Below are positions 35,101 through 43,517 of a DNA stretch of 64,000 nt, in pieces. Position 1 is the first letter of the stretch, and every line of letters begins with the position of its first letter. The notes beneath the pieces are model-generated. The model was not told the DNA's origin. It searched no databases and worked only from the letters and a program-made list of their open reading frames with translations. Origin of the DNA: JBAXTZ01 sp041666525 (GTDB lineage Bacteria; Bacillota; Negativicutes; JBAXTZ01); the NCBI GenBank assembly GCA_041666525.1, contig JBAYGT010000012.1, positions 8,481-72,480 of the forward strand, given 5' to 3'. Position numbers and translations under genes: made by a program.

Positions 35101-36021
35101 TTAATCATCGGAATGTATCATGATTTTTTCCAACAGTTCTTGCATGTCCGGCCATAGCGGTGCATTAAACGTCATGCTTTCGCCGCTTACCGGATGAGTA
35201 AACGATAGTTCAAAGGCATGTAGCGCTTGTCGCCGAAAATCAAAACGATTCTTTGCGTTACCATATACTCCATCGCCCAAAATTGGATGACCAATATAAG
35301 CCATATGCACGCGAATCTGATGTGTGCGTCCGGTACGCAAGTGACACTCAACTAACGTCAAATCCTTAAATCGTTCGCGAACGAAGAATTCAGTTTCAGC
35401 GTTCTTGCCATTTTTCTCAACAACAGCCATTTTTTTACGATCGCTTGAATGACGGCCAATTTTGGTACGAATAATTGCCTGGTTTTCGGCTATTGCTCCC
35501 TTTACGACCGCTAAATACTTACGCGCAACCTGATGTTCGGCGATTGCTGCTGCTAATATTTTGTGAGCATTATCATTTTTGGCAACTACTATTAAACCGG
35601 AAGTATCTTTGTCCAAGCGATGAACTATCCCCGGACGAATTTCTCCGCCAATACCGGATAAATCATCCATGCGTGCCATAATGGCGTTCACTAGCGTACC
35701 CGTATAGTTTCCGACAGCCGGATGAACAACCATCCCTGGCGCTTTATTGATCACAGCCAAATGCTCGTCTTCATAAACAACGTCCAACGGAATTGCTTCT
35801 GCTAATATTTCTACTGTAACTGCAGCAGGTATATTTACGATCAGCTGATCGCCACCGGCGATTCGCTGATTGCTTTTGGGGACTTTACCATTAACTGTTA
35901 TATCACCACTTTTGCACAGGCTCTGTACTCTGGTGCGTGACAAATTACATAACTGCTCCGTCAGATAAACATCTACACGCTTATCACTATCAGCGTCCGT
36001 AACTATCAAACTAAGCGTTTT
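35101..36021 (-). CDS. rluD: RluA-family 23S rRNA pseudouridine synthase (RluD-like)
   Basis: Isomerises specific uridines of 23S rRNA to pseudouridine. The 306 residues have an N-terminal S4 RNA-binding domain (about 1-75) and the catalytic core with HRLDKDTSGLIVVAK near 137 (Asp is the nucleophile) and LRTGRTHQIRVHMAYIGHPILGD near 222. ATG 36021 follows GAGG and overlaps the lspA 3' end by 11 bases. The upstream extension of the frame reads through lspA and is not real. RluD versus another RluA member is not certain. Confidence 0.93.
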   Translation of the reverse strand, partial: KTLSLIVTDADSDKRVDVYLTEQLCNLSRTRVQSLCKSGDITVNGKVPKSNQRIAGGDQLIVNIPAAVTVEILAEAIPLDVVYEDEHLAVINKAPGMVVHPAVGNYTGTLVNAIMARMDDLSGIGGEIRPGIVHRLDKDTSGLIVVAKNDNAHKILAAAIAEHQVARKYLAVVKGAIAENQAIIRTKIGRHSSDRKKMAVVEKNGKNAETEFFVRERFKDLTLVECHLRTGRTHQIRVHMAYIGHPILGDGVYGNAKNRFDFRRQALHAFELSFTHPVSGESMTFNAPLWPDMQELLEKIMIHSDD

Positions 36022-36481
36022 CATCTTTTTCCTCATATTCTTTCTTCCGCAACAACGAAAAAGCCACCAGAGTTGCGCCGATACAAATAGCGCTGTCTGC
36101 AACATTAAAAACCGGCCAAATACGAAAATCGATGAAATCAATCACACTTCCGTAAAGTAGCCGATCAATCAGGTTCCCTACTGTTCCGCCGAGCAACAAT
36201 GTCGCTCCCCATTGCATATAGTTCCCAAAAACGATAATACGCGGATAGAAGTACACAAGCGCAATTGAAGCAATTATTGCCAACGACGCCAGCAACCATA
36301 TTTGGTTGCGTAAAATTGAAAACGCAGCGCCAGTATTGTATAAAAAAGTCAAATGCAAAACATTTCCGACCACTGGTATCGATTCACCTAAAAACATCCG
36401 ATTAGACACTTCGTATTTCGTTAGTTGATCGGCTACAATAATTGCAAACGACCACAATATGCATTGAGCTCTGTATTTCAT
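36011..36481 (-). CDS. lspA: Lipoprotein signal peptidase (signal peptidase II)
   Basis: Inner-membrane aspartyl peptidase that removes the signal peptide of diacylated prolipoproteins. The 156 residues have four hydrophobic helices. The catalytic Asp motifs are GNLIDRLLYGSVIDFID near 109-125 and FNVADSAI near 134. ATG 36481 has AAGGGG about 10 bases upstream. It precedes the rluD-like gene, a common pair. Confidence 0.95.
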   Translation of the reverse strand: MKYRAQCILWSFAIIVADQLTKYEVSNRMFLGESIPVVGNVLHLTFLYNTGAAFSILRNQIWLLASLAIIASIALVYFYPRIIVFGNYMQWGATLLLGGTVGNLIDRLLYGSVIDFIDFRIWPVFNVADSAICIGATLVAFSLLRKKEYEEKDENA

Positions 36482-36495
36482 CTAGAAAAATCCCC

Positions 36496-36786
36496 TTACC
36501 ACGACCAACTGCCATTACGACGCATATCGACAACATCCAGAATTCCAACAACAAAATCCGGCAAAAACGGAATTTTGTATTTTACAAATAAGCCAAGAAC
36601 ATACAAAAACACAGCAAATACACAAACTGCGCCGACAAACCAGCCTAAATTATACATTATAAAAGCGTTTACTTTGTTATAACCAATTCGATAGGGATTG
36701 GCCACCATTTTATTGTGATTAATTATCCCCAGTTCACGAATACGATGCTTAACGTGCGAAATCCGCCGTGCAACACTACCCTTCAT
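36496..36786 (-). CDS. Small membrane protein, DUF5665-like (copy 3)
   Basis: A 96-residue protein with a basic N-terminus (1-45), one or two close hydrophobic segments (about 45-70) and a short tail. The segment FVGAVCVFAVFLYVLGLFV followed by IPFLPDFVVGILDVVD lines up with the DUF5665 product two genes upstream. No function is known. ATG 36786 follows GGAG. It lies 14 bases before lspA and 12 bases after the next copy. Confidence 0.7.
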   Translation of the reverse strand: MKGSVARRISHVKHRIRELGIINHNKMVANPYRIGYNKVNAFIMYNLGWFVGAVCVFAVFLYVLGLFVKYKIPFLPDFVVGILDVVDMRRNGSWSW

Positions 36787-36798
36787 ATTTTCTCCAGA

Positions 36799-37083
36799 CT
36801 AAAAATTATAGCGCTTGCGAGCTTGTAAAATCTCAATCCAGTGATTAATAAATTGGCTTATCCATGGCACTGTTTCAAAATTTGATAATAACCATATTAC
36901 CAGTCCGAACATTGACGTAATAAGAAATCCATAAAACAAACCTAGCAGCGTACCCATGAGGATGTTCCAAAACAACTGCTCCCACCAATTATATATCGCT
37001 TCGGACCAAAATCCGGATATTGGATTATAATCAGTGAAATAATAGCGAAAGAATTTACCAATTCCCCTAGAAACAGCTTTCAT
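36799..37083 (-). CDS. Small membrane protein, DUF5665-like (copy 2)
   Basis: A 94-residue protein with a basic/aromatic N-terminus and a long hydrophobic stretch (about 37-66). LFWNILMGTLLGLFYGF and VPWISQFINHWIEILQ match LFWINFISGVFRGIGYAF and VPFIGKYIAQIVSIVE of the next gene upstream, so the two are paralogues. ATG 37083 follows AAGGTG. Function is unknown. Confidence 0.7.
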   Translation of the reverse strand: MKAVSRGIGKFFRYYFTDYNPISGFWSEAIYNWWEQLFWNILMGTLLGLFYGFLITSMFGLVIWLLSNFETVPWISQFINHWIEILQARKRYNF

Positions 37084-37092
37084 ATTTCACCT

Positions 37093-37422
37093 TCAGTGCC
37101 TAAACGAACCATTATTCTCGACAATTGAAACGATTTGCGCAATATATTTCCCGATAAACGGAACGTTGGAAATGGCTAATTGCTGCAAAATATACAAAAA
37201 CAATGCAAAAACTACAACTGCGCCGAACGCATAACCAATACCTCGAAACACACCGGAAATAAAATTTATCCAAAACAACTTGCGATTAGTATTCAGATAA
37301 GCAATATATTCCGGTATCTTCAATTCCTCAAATCGGTCCAGCATAGTTTCTAACTGAGTAGCAATAGCTATCAGTTCTTTTTTATCTTTGCTGTGTTGAT
37401 CGTCATTATGGTTTTCTTGCAT
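37093..37422 (-). CDS. DUF5665 domain membrane protein (copy 1)
   Basis: A 109-residue protein. A charged, helical N-terminus (LETMLDRFEELKIPEYIAYLNTNRKLFW) precedes a hydrophobic stretch (about 53-85) and an amphipathic tail (VPFIGKYIAQIVSIVE). This is the standard DUF5665 arrangement, seen in many Firmicutes and of unknown function. I use ATG 37422, with AGGTG 5 bases upstream; the frame extends back to a TTG at 37440. It is the first of three tandem related genes after ileS. Confidence 0.75.
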   Translation of the reverse strand: MQENHNDDQHSKDKKELIAIATQLETMLDRFEELKIPEYIAYLNTNRKLFWINFISGVFRGIGYAFGAVVVFALFLYILQQLAISNVPFIGKYIAQIVSIVENNGSFRH

Positions 37423-37481
37423 ATTTACACCTGTTGCCAATCGCTGTATTCATTGATCACTATCATTGTATCGCAAACATA

Positions 37482-40256
37482 TTATACAACACTTGCACAA
37501 CGACTGCACAATGTTGGGTGTTCGTTTGACAATCCTATCGTTTCTGAATAGACCCAGCAACGTTCACACTTGACACCAGCTGCCGCATGAACGGCAACAG
37601 CAACCTGAACTTCGTCAGCTACTTTAGCCCCCTCCGGAATACCACGATGTAATGTAACTTGCGAAGTAATGACAAACTCATGCAAAAAACTTGTCAACGG
37701 CTCAAGAATCGCGTATTCTTCGTTATCGGCATATAAATTCACCGCTGCATCAAGTGAGTGTCCAATCACTTTTTCTTGACGTGCCGTTTCCAACGCCTTA
37801 GTCACAGCACTGCGAATTTCCAACAATTTGCGCCATTTAGCCATTAAAGGCACATCAAGACGCTCGGGTTTGGCTTCCGGCCAAGTTGCCAGCAACACGC
37901 TTTCCGGCTGTCCAGCTACTGCAGGTATATAACGCCATATCTCCTCAGCAGTAAAACTTAATACCGGTGCAAAAATCACCACAAGTGTGTTTAACACTTC
38001 ATTCATAACTGTTTGTGCAGCCCGGCGTTTGATACAGTTCGGTTTTTCAGTATACAATCGATCCTTGATAATATCGAGATAAATACCGCTCATTTCCACG
38101 GCACAATAATTATGAATTGTGTGATATAGATTGTGAAATTCATAGGTATCGTATGCTATGGCAACTTCGTTTTTCACTTGCTCTAATTCGCTTAGCGCCC
38201 ACCGGTCTAGCTCGGTAAGCTGATCGTAACTGACCATATCCAGTGTCGGATCAAAATCATAGAGATTGCTCAGCAAATAACGAAAAGTATTACGGATTTT
38301 CCGGTATGATTCCGTTAATTGTTTTAAAATCTTATCTGAGAGCCTGATATCGTTGGTATAGTCGGCCGACGATACCCACAACCGCAAAATGTCAGCCCCA
38401 AATTTGGCGATAACATCTTGCGGCGACACAGTATTGCCGATTGATTTTGACATTTTCCGACCTTCGCCATCCACAACCATACCATGTGTCAACACCGTTT
38501 TATAAGGGGCGTTTCCACGGGCAGCCACGCCGGTCAGCAGCGACGACTGAAACCAGCCGCGATGCTGGTCACTACCCTCAAGGTATAAATCAGCCGGACG
38601 TTTAAGTTCCGGCCGCTGCTCAAGCACCGCCACATGCGATGAACCACTATCAAACCACACATCCATTATATCGGTTTCTTTTCGAAAGCCGTTAGCCGCC
38701 TTACAGTGCGGACAACTAAATCCGGCAGGTAATATTTCTGCAGCAGAATATTTCCACCAAGCATCGCCGGTTTCCTTGCCAAACAATTCAGCAACAACCC
38801 CAATAGTTGCCTTTGTTACAATATGTTCTCCGCAATCATTACAGTAAAAAATCGGGATTGGAACGCCCCAGATCCGTTGCCGCGATATGCACCAATCTTG
38901 CCGGTCAGCAACCATGTTTGTCATCCGGTCTTTTCCCCAGGCTGGTATCCAATTAACTCTGGTAATTTCGGCCAACGCCAGTTGACGGAAACCTTCTACC
39001 GATGCAAACCACTGCTCGGTCGCCCGATAAATTATCGGTGATTTGCAACGCCAGCAATGCGCGCACGAGTGCCGGATTGAACCCTTGGCAAGTAATCGAT
39101 TTGCTGCTGCCAAAGTTTTAATAATCGGCACATTGGCATCATCCGTTTTCATTCCGGCATATTCACCACCGTCTTTGGTAAAACAACCAGCATGATCAAC
39201 CGGGTTAATTACTGGTAAATTGTATTTTTTGCCAACTTCAAAGTCTTCCTGTCCATGACCAGGTGCAGTATGCACACAACCGGTACCGGTTTCCAACGTT
39301 ACATGTTCACCACAAACAACCGGCACAATCCGTTCCAAAAAGGGGTGATTGAACTTCATTCCTTCTAAATCAGCACCCTTTATTTTGCCAATAATTTCAT
39401 ATTCCGACAGTTTCGCATCGATTGCCACAGTCGCCAACAAGCCGCCCGCAATTAAATAAATTTCTTCACCCACTCGTACCAAATTGTATTCAAATTCAGC
39501 GTTTACCGCGATACCAGCGTTAGCCGGAAGTGTCCAGGGAGTAGTTGTCCAAATTACTGCGTATACAGAGTGTTTATCAATTCCAGCCGGCAAGCGGCCA
39601 AGGTCATCTGCCAATAGAAACTTAACGTAGAGCGCATGTGACTTCCGCTCGGCATATTCAATCTCAGCCTCCGCCAAAGCCGTCTCACAAGTCGGGCACC
39701 AATATACAGTTTTTAGTCCTTTATAAATGTATCCATTGAGCGCCATCTCACCAAACACTTCAATTTGGTTCCGCTCATAGCCCGGCAGCAGGGTGATATA
39801 TGGATTATCCCAATCCCCAAGCACGCCTAACCGCTTAAAGTCGGACCGTTGATCGTCCAAACATTCCAATGCGTATTCACGACATTTAGCGCGCAAATCC
39901 AAGGGATTTAATTCATGACGATTAAGTCCTAATATTTTTATCGCAGCGTGTTCAATTGGCATCCCATGTGTGTCCCAGCCAGGGACATAGGGTGCACGAA
40001 AGCCGCGCAATGACTTGTATTTTACAACAATATCTTTTAGTGTTTTATTAAGTGCCGTACCCATATGGATTTTACCATTGGCATATGGCGGTCCGTCATG
40101 CAAAACAAATGACTCACGGTCATTATTTTTAGTTTGCATTTTTTCGTATATTTTCCGGTCATACCACTCGCTCAAAAATTCCGGTTCACGCTCCGGAAGA
40201 TTTCCCCGCATCGGAAACTCAGTTTGTGGCAAATTTAGTGTTTTACTATAATCCAT
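37482..40256 (-). CDS. ileS: Isoleucyl-tRNA synthetase
   Basis: Class I synthetase that charges tRNA-Ile and edits valine. The 924 residues contain the HIGH equivalent HMGTALNK near 65, the editing domain with TTPWTLPANAGIAV near 238, KMSKSIGN near 605 and a C-terminal zinc finger with CERC near 896 and CSRC near 918. This is the bacterial form with the short C-terminal zinc module. ATG 40256 follows GGAGG. No T-box was found in the 54-base gap upstream. Confidence 0.97.
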   Translation of the reverse strand: MDYSKTLNLPQTEFPMRGNLPEREPEFLSEWYDRKIYEKMQTKNNDRESFVLHDGPPYANGKIHMGTALNKTLKDIVVKYKSLRGFRAPYVPGWDTHGMPIEHAAIKILGLNRHELNPLDLRAKCREYALECLDDQRSDFKRLGVLGDWDNPYITLLPGYERNQIEVFGEMALNGYIYKGLKTVYWCPTCETALAEAEIEYAERKSHALYVKFLLADDLGRLPAGIDKHSVYAVIWTTTPWTLPANAGIAVNAEFEYNLVRVGEEIYLIAGGLLATVAIDAKLSEYEIIGKIKGADLEGMKFNHPFLERIVPVVCGEHVTLETGTGCVHTAPGHGQEDFEVGKKYNLPVINPVDHAGCFTKDGGEYAGMKTDDANVPIIKTLAAANRLLAKGSIRHSCAHCWRCKSPIIYRATEQWFASVEGFRQLALAEITRVNWIPAWGKDRMTNMVADRQDWCISRQRIWGVPIPIFYCNDCGEHIVTKATIGVVAELFGKETGDAWWKYSAAEILPAGFSCPHCKAANGFRKETDIMDVWFDSGSSHVAVLEQRPELKRPADLYLEGSDQHRGWFQSSLLTGVAARGNAPYKTVLTHGMVVDGEGRKMSKSIGNTVSPQDVIAKFGADILRLWVSSADYTNDIRLSDKILKQLTESYRKIRNTFRYLLSNLYDFDPTLDMVSYDQLTELDRWALSELEQVKNEVAIAYDTYEFHNLYHTIHNYCAVEMSGIYLDIIKDRLYTEKPNCIKRRAAQTVMNEVLNTLVVIFAPVLSFTAEEIWRYIPAVAGQPESVLLATWPEAKPERLDVPLMAKWRKLLEIRSAVTKALETARQEKVIGHSLDAAVNLYADNEEYAILEPLTSFLHEFVITSQVTLHRGIPEGAKVADEVQVAVAVHAAAGVKCERCWVYSETIGLSNEHPTLCSRCASVV

Positions 40257-40310
40257 AATTTCCTCCAGAAACTTTCATCATAACTAATTGCTATACTTCT
40301 GACGATTAAA

Positions 40311-41234
40311 TTACCATTTCCGTTGAATATTTTGCAAATAACGCTTCGCCTGATCAACATCTTCACGCATTTGTGCTTTTAAATCAGCAATAGAATCAAA
40401 CACTGCTTCTGTACGAATCATTTTTAACAACAATACTTCAACGTATTCCCCATAAATCATTTTGTCAAAATCAAAGATAAATACTTCCAAACGCAGCTTG
40501 TTAACATCAATAGTCGGACTCATGCCAAAATTCGCAACACCTGCATACAAAGTACCGCCAATATTCACTTTGGCTACATAAACACCAAACGCCGGTTCTA
40601 CCTTATTCGCAGAAAAATCAACATTGATCGTCGGGTATCCTAAACCGCGTCCACGTTTTAAGCCGTCAACAACAATTCCTGATAAGGTGTACGCCCGGCC
40701 AAGCATCTGCGATACACGGTTCATTTTCCCTTGCGCTATCATATTACGAATAGCAGTGCTACTGACTGCATGACCATCAAACTGAACTGCCGGGAAAATA
40801 GCTACATTAAAACCAACTTGTCGAAGAAGTTCCGGATTTCCTTCGCCGTTTTTACCAAACGCGCAATCCGGACCTACAAAAATCTCTCTTGGTGCAAGAT
40901 ATTTCTTAATTAATCCGGCAAAATGCAGCGCCGAAACCTCAGCCAGCTCTTTAGTAAACGGCAAATCAATAATTGCATCGACACCAAGGTCGCTTAACCG
41001 TTGAATTTTCTCTTCACTGGTCAATATCAATTTTGGCCCGCGCCGCGGATTAATAACCGTTAACGGATGATTGGAGAAAGTCAACACCACCGAGTACCCG
41101 TGATTACTTCTCGCAGTCGCTATCATCGACGTTATCACCCGTTGATGACCGATATGAATTCCGTCATAACTGCCAATCGTCAAATACACCGGCATTCCTT
41201 GTTGGAATTGCTCCAATGTTGAAAATATTTTCAT
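40311..41234 (-). CDS. ribF: Bifunctional riboflavin kinase / FAD synthetase
   Basis: Makes FMN from riboflavin and FAD from FMN. The 307 residues have an N-terminal FAD synthetase (nucleotidyltransferase) domain with GSYDGIHIGHQ near 22 and SSTAIRN near 158. The C-terminal riboflavin kinase has LGRAYTLSGIVVDGLKRGRGLGYPTINV near 175-200. ATG 41234 has GGTG six bases upstream; a GTG at 41243 is an alternative. It follows truB by 19 bases. Confidence 0.95.
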   Translation of the reverse strand: MKIFSTLEQFQQGMPVYLTIGSYDGIHIGHQRVITSMIATARSNHGYSVVLTFSNHPLTVINPRRGPKLILTSEEKIQRLSDLGVDAIIDLPFTKELAEVSALHFAGLIKKYLAPREIFVGPDCAFGKNGEGNPELLRQVGFNVAIFPAVQFDGHAVSSTAIRNMIAQGKMNRVSQMLGRAYTLSGIVVDGLKRGRGLGYPTINVDFSANKVEPAFGVYVAKVNIGGTLYAGVANFGMSPTIDVNKLRLEVFIFDFDKMIYGEYVEVLLLKMIRTEAVFDSIADLKAQMREDVDQAKRYLQNIQRKW

Positions 41235-41253
41235 TAATAACACCAACCTGTAA

Positions 41254-42129
41254 TCAGTTGTGCAACAATTCGCTGCGAACAACTTTTTTTGCTATTACAA
41301 CGCCCCGTTCGACAACTGCCACTCCACAGAAATTTTCTTTTTCGTCAGAAACAATACACGTTCCTATAATAGGCATAGTCGTAATCAAGCGCCGTCCATC
41401 CTGAAACAAAACAGCATCACCGTGTTGTAATGAGATTTTCGGCAAAAACAGCTCAAGCAACCGCTCAACCGGCGTTGTTAATTCATGAATATTTTCAGCA
41501 ACCTGCTCCATAGTTACGGCATTTGCCAGAGAAAAAACGCCTACCCGGCTACGTAACAAAAAACCCATCATTGACGGAATGCTTAACGCTCTACCGACGT
41601 CGCGGCATAACGAACGAATGTAAGTGCCACTCGAACAATTAACAATTACTCTGGCAATATTTGCATCTGTTCCGGTAAGTTCTATACGACTGATATCAAC
41701 TAACCGTCGTTTAATTATAACATCTTGCCCGCTGCGTGCATATTCATATAGCTTCTTGCCGTTAACCTTTATTGCTGAAAAAATCGGCGGTTGCTGCTCA
41801 ATCCGGCCAGTAAATGTTTTTAAAATATTCTGCAAAAGTAAAGGTTCGATGTGCGGTATTTCACATCGGCTAATTTCAGTACCGGTATCATCGCAAGTAT
41901 CAGTCTCACAACCAAATATAATTTCTGCGAAATATTCTTTATCGTCAGGAAAATATTCAATGAACCGCGTTGCATTACCGATAAAAACCGGTAATATACC
42001 GGCAGCAGCCGGATCAAGCGTTCCGGCGTGTCCAACGCGCCGGGTATTGCTCAGCTTGCGCACTACGGAAACAACATCGTGCGAGGTCATACCCGGTGGT
42101 TTGATAATATTAATTACACCATTCAACAT
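41254..42129 (-). CDS. truB: tRNA pseudouridine(55) synthase
   Basis: Forms pseudouridine 55 in the T-loop of nearly all tRNAs. The 291 residues include GVINIIKPPGMTSHDVV at the N-terminus, the catalytic-Asp segment GHAGTLDPAAAGILPVFIGNAT near 36-57 and SSGTYIRSLCRDVG near 165. It lies in the usual order rbfA-nrnA-truB-ribF. Confidence 0.96.
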   Translation of the reverse strand: MLNGVINIIKPPGMTSHDVVSVVRKLSNTRRVGHAGTLDPAAAGILPVFIGNATRFIEYFPDDKEYFAEIIFGCETDTCDDTGTEISRCEIPHIEPLLLQNILKTFTGRIEQQPPIFSAIKVNGKKLYEYARSGQDVIIKRRLVDISRIELTGTDANIARVIVNCSSGTYIRSLCRDVGRALSIPSMMGFLLRSRVGVFSLANAVTMEQVAENIHELTTPVERLLELFLPKISLQHGDAVLFQDGRRLITTMPIIGTCIVSDEKENFCGVAVVERGVVIAKKVVRSELLHN

Positions 42130-42141
42130 TTTCGTTTTCAG

Positions 42142-43116
42142 CTATCCATCTGCTTGCTGCAAATAGTCCTTCAATTTCTTAATTATTTTAGTTTTAATTT
42201 CCGAAAGTTCTCCTGCAATACTAAATCCTGCCGCACGCGGGTGGCCGCCACCGCCGTAGCGCTGCGCGAACTGTGACGCATCCTTATACTTAAATCGCAA
42301 ACTCAGTTTTATTAATCGTGGTTCAACTTCTTTAAACAACACTGCTGCTTCACAACCGATAACTTTGCGGGCGTAATCAACATAGTTGTCCGAATCGTCG
42401 TCCAATGTTTTTAAGAGTTCATTGTTGATAGTCAAACTAACAATGTTACCGTCAAATTTCTCCAAGGTGTTTAGTATTTTTGAAAGTATAATCGTATTAA
42501 CAAACGACTTTGCCCCAATAGCTTCACTGGAAGTCTCAGGCCGTACGCCTTTGTCCAGCAATGCTGCTGCAATACGCAGAGTTTTAGCAGTAGTGTTGGC
42601 ATAACGAAAACTACCGCAATCAGTCGATATCGCGACAAACAAACATTCAGCAATAACTTTATTGACAGGGATGCTGGCTATACCAAACAAATCATACAAC
42701 AACTCCCCGGTAGCCGCTACGGTCGTATCAACGATACACAATGACGTAACACAGCGATTCGAAGCATGGTGATCAATACAGCAAAGTTGTCCATAGTTAA
42801 GCTTTGTCCCTTTGATACCACAACGATCAATATCACTACAATCAGTATCAAGAACAATAAGCAAATCACAATCAATTGTCTGTCCATGACAGTTTTCAAT
42901 TGCAACGTAAGCTTCTAAAAATCCAAATTGTTCAGACAGTGGCTCATTTAGTATCATCCGCACTGTTTTATGCTTCGCAATCAGAACATGGTATAACGCC
43001 AGCATTGATCCGATACCGTCGCCATCATGGTGCAGATGGGTAGTCAAAACGATATTTTGCGCAGCTTCTATTGCTTGAGCAACTTGCATTGTGTTATTAA
43101 CAATTTGCTTGTTCAT
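42142..43116 (-). CDS. nrnA: DHH-family bifunctional nanoRNase/pAp phosphatase
   Basis: Degrades very short RNAs and dephosphorylates 3'-phosphoadenosine-5'-phosphate. The 324 residues have the DHH domain with HLHHDGDGIGSM near 28, VLDTDCSDIDR near 88 and CIDHHASN near 112. The C-terminal DHHA1 domain has RYGGGGHPRAAGFSI near 288. The first motif reads LHHDGD where many members have NPDGD, but the metal Asp residues are kept. ATG 43116 is preferred; a GTG at 43122 abuts the rbfA stop. Confidence 0.92.
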   Translation of the reverse strand: MNKQIVNNTMQVAQAIEAAQNIVLTTHLHHDGDGIGSMLALYHVLIAKHKTVRMILNEPLSEQFGFLEAYVAIENCHGQTIDCDLLIVLDTDCSDIDRCGIKGTKLNYGQLCCIDHHASNRCVTSLCIVDTTVAATGELLYDLFGIASIPVNKVIAECLFVAISTDCGSFRYANTTAKTLRIAAALLDKGVRPETSSEAIGAKSFVNTIILSKILNTLEKFDGNIVSLTINNELLKTLDDDSDNYVDYARKVIGCEAAVLFKEVEPRLIKLSLRFKYKDASQFAQRYGGGGHPRAAGFSIAGELSEIKTKIIKKLKDYLQQADG

Positions 43117-43122
43117 TGACAC

Positions 43123-43467
43123 CTACGCTTTATTTGCTTCGTTTAATAACCGTTGGATATTTTCGCCGGCATCCAAGGACTCATCCAAAAAAAACGCTAG
43201 CTCCGGTGTAAAACGAATATTAAGCGCCTTTCCAACCGTACTACGGATGTATCCTTTTGCATGGTTTAAAGCATCCATTGTCTTGCCGCGTTTCTCTTTG
43301 TCACCTAGCACTGAGAAATATACCTTTCCCAAACGCAAATCACGAGAACATTCCACGCGGGTTACCGTAACAAAACCAACACGCGGATCTTTTAGTCCAT
43401 CGATAAGTATGTTACTAATTTCTTGTTTTATAAATTCTTGTACTTTCTCCACCCTTAATTGACTCAC
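43123..43467 (-). CDS. rbfA: Ribosome-binding factor A
   Basis: Small KH-fold factor that helps late 30S maturation. The 114 residues contain EISNILIDGLKDPRVGFVTVTRVE and LRFTPEL-type sequence (NIRFTPELAFFLDES). It probably begins with GTG 43467, with AAGGAG 5 bases upstream. An intrinsic terminator separates it from infB, unlike the usual continuous operon. Confidence 0.95.
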   Translation of the reverse strand: MSQLRVEKVQEFIKQEISNILIDGLKDPRVGFVTVTRVECSRDLRLGKVYFSVLGDKEKRGKTMDALNHAKGYIRSTVGKALNIRFTPELAFFLDESLDAGENIQRLLNEANKA

Positions 43468-43480
43468 AATAACTCCTTAT

Positions 43481-43513
43481 AAAAAAGCCTCCTGAAACGC
43501 AGGAGGCTTTTTT
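43481..43513 (-). terminator. Intrinsic terminator between infB and rbfA
   Basis: A 14-bp perfect stem (AAAAAAGCCTCCTG/CAGGAGGCTTTTTT) with a 5-base loop and a T-run on the minus strand. It starts 5 bases past the infB stop and ends 13 bases before rbfA. Confidence 0.92.
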
Positions 43514-43517
43514 TAGA

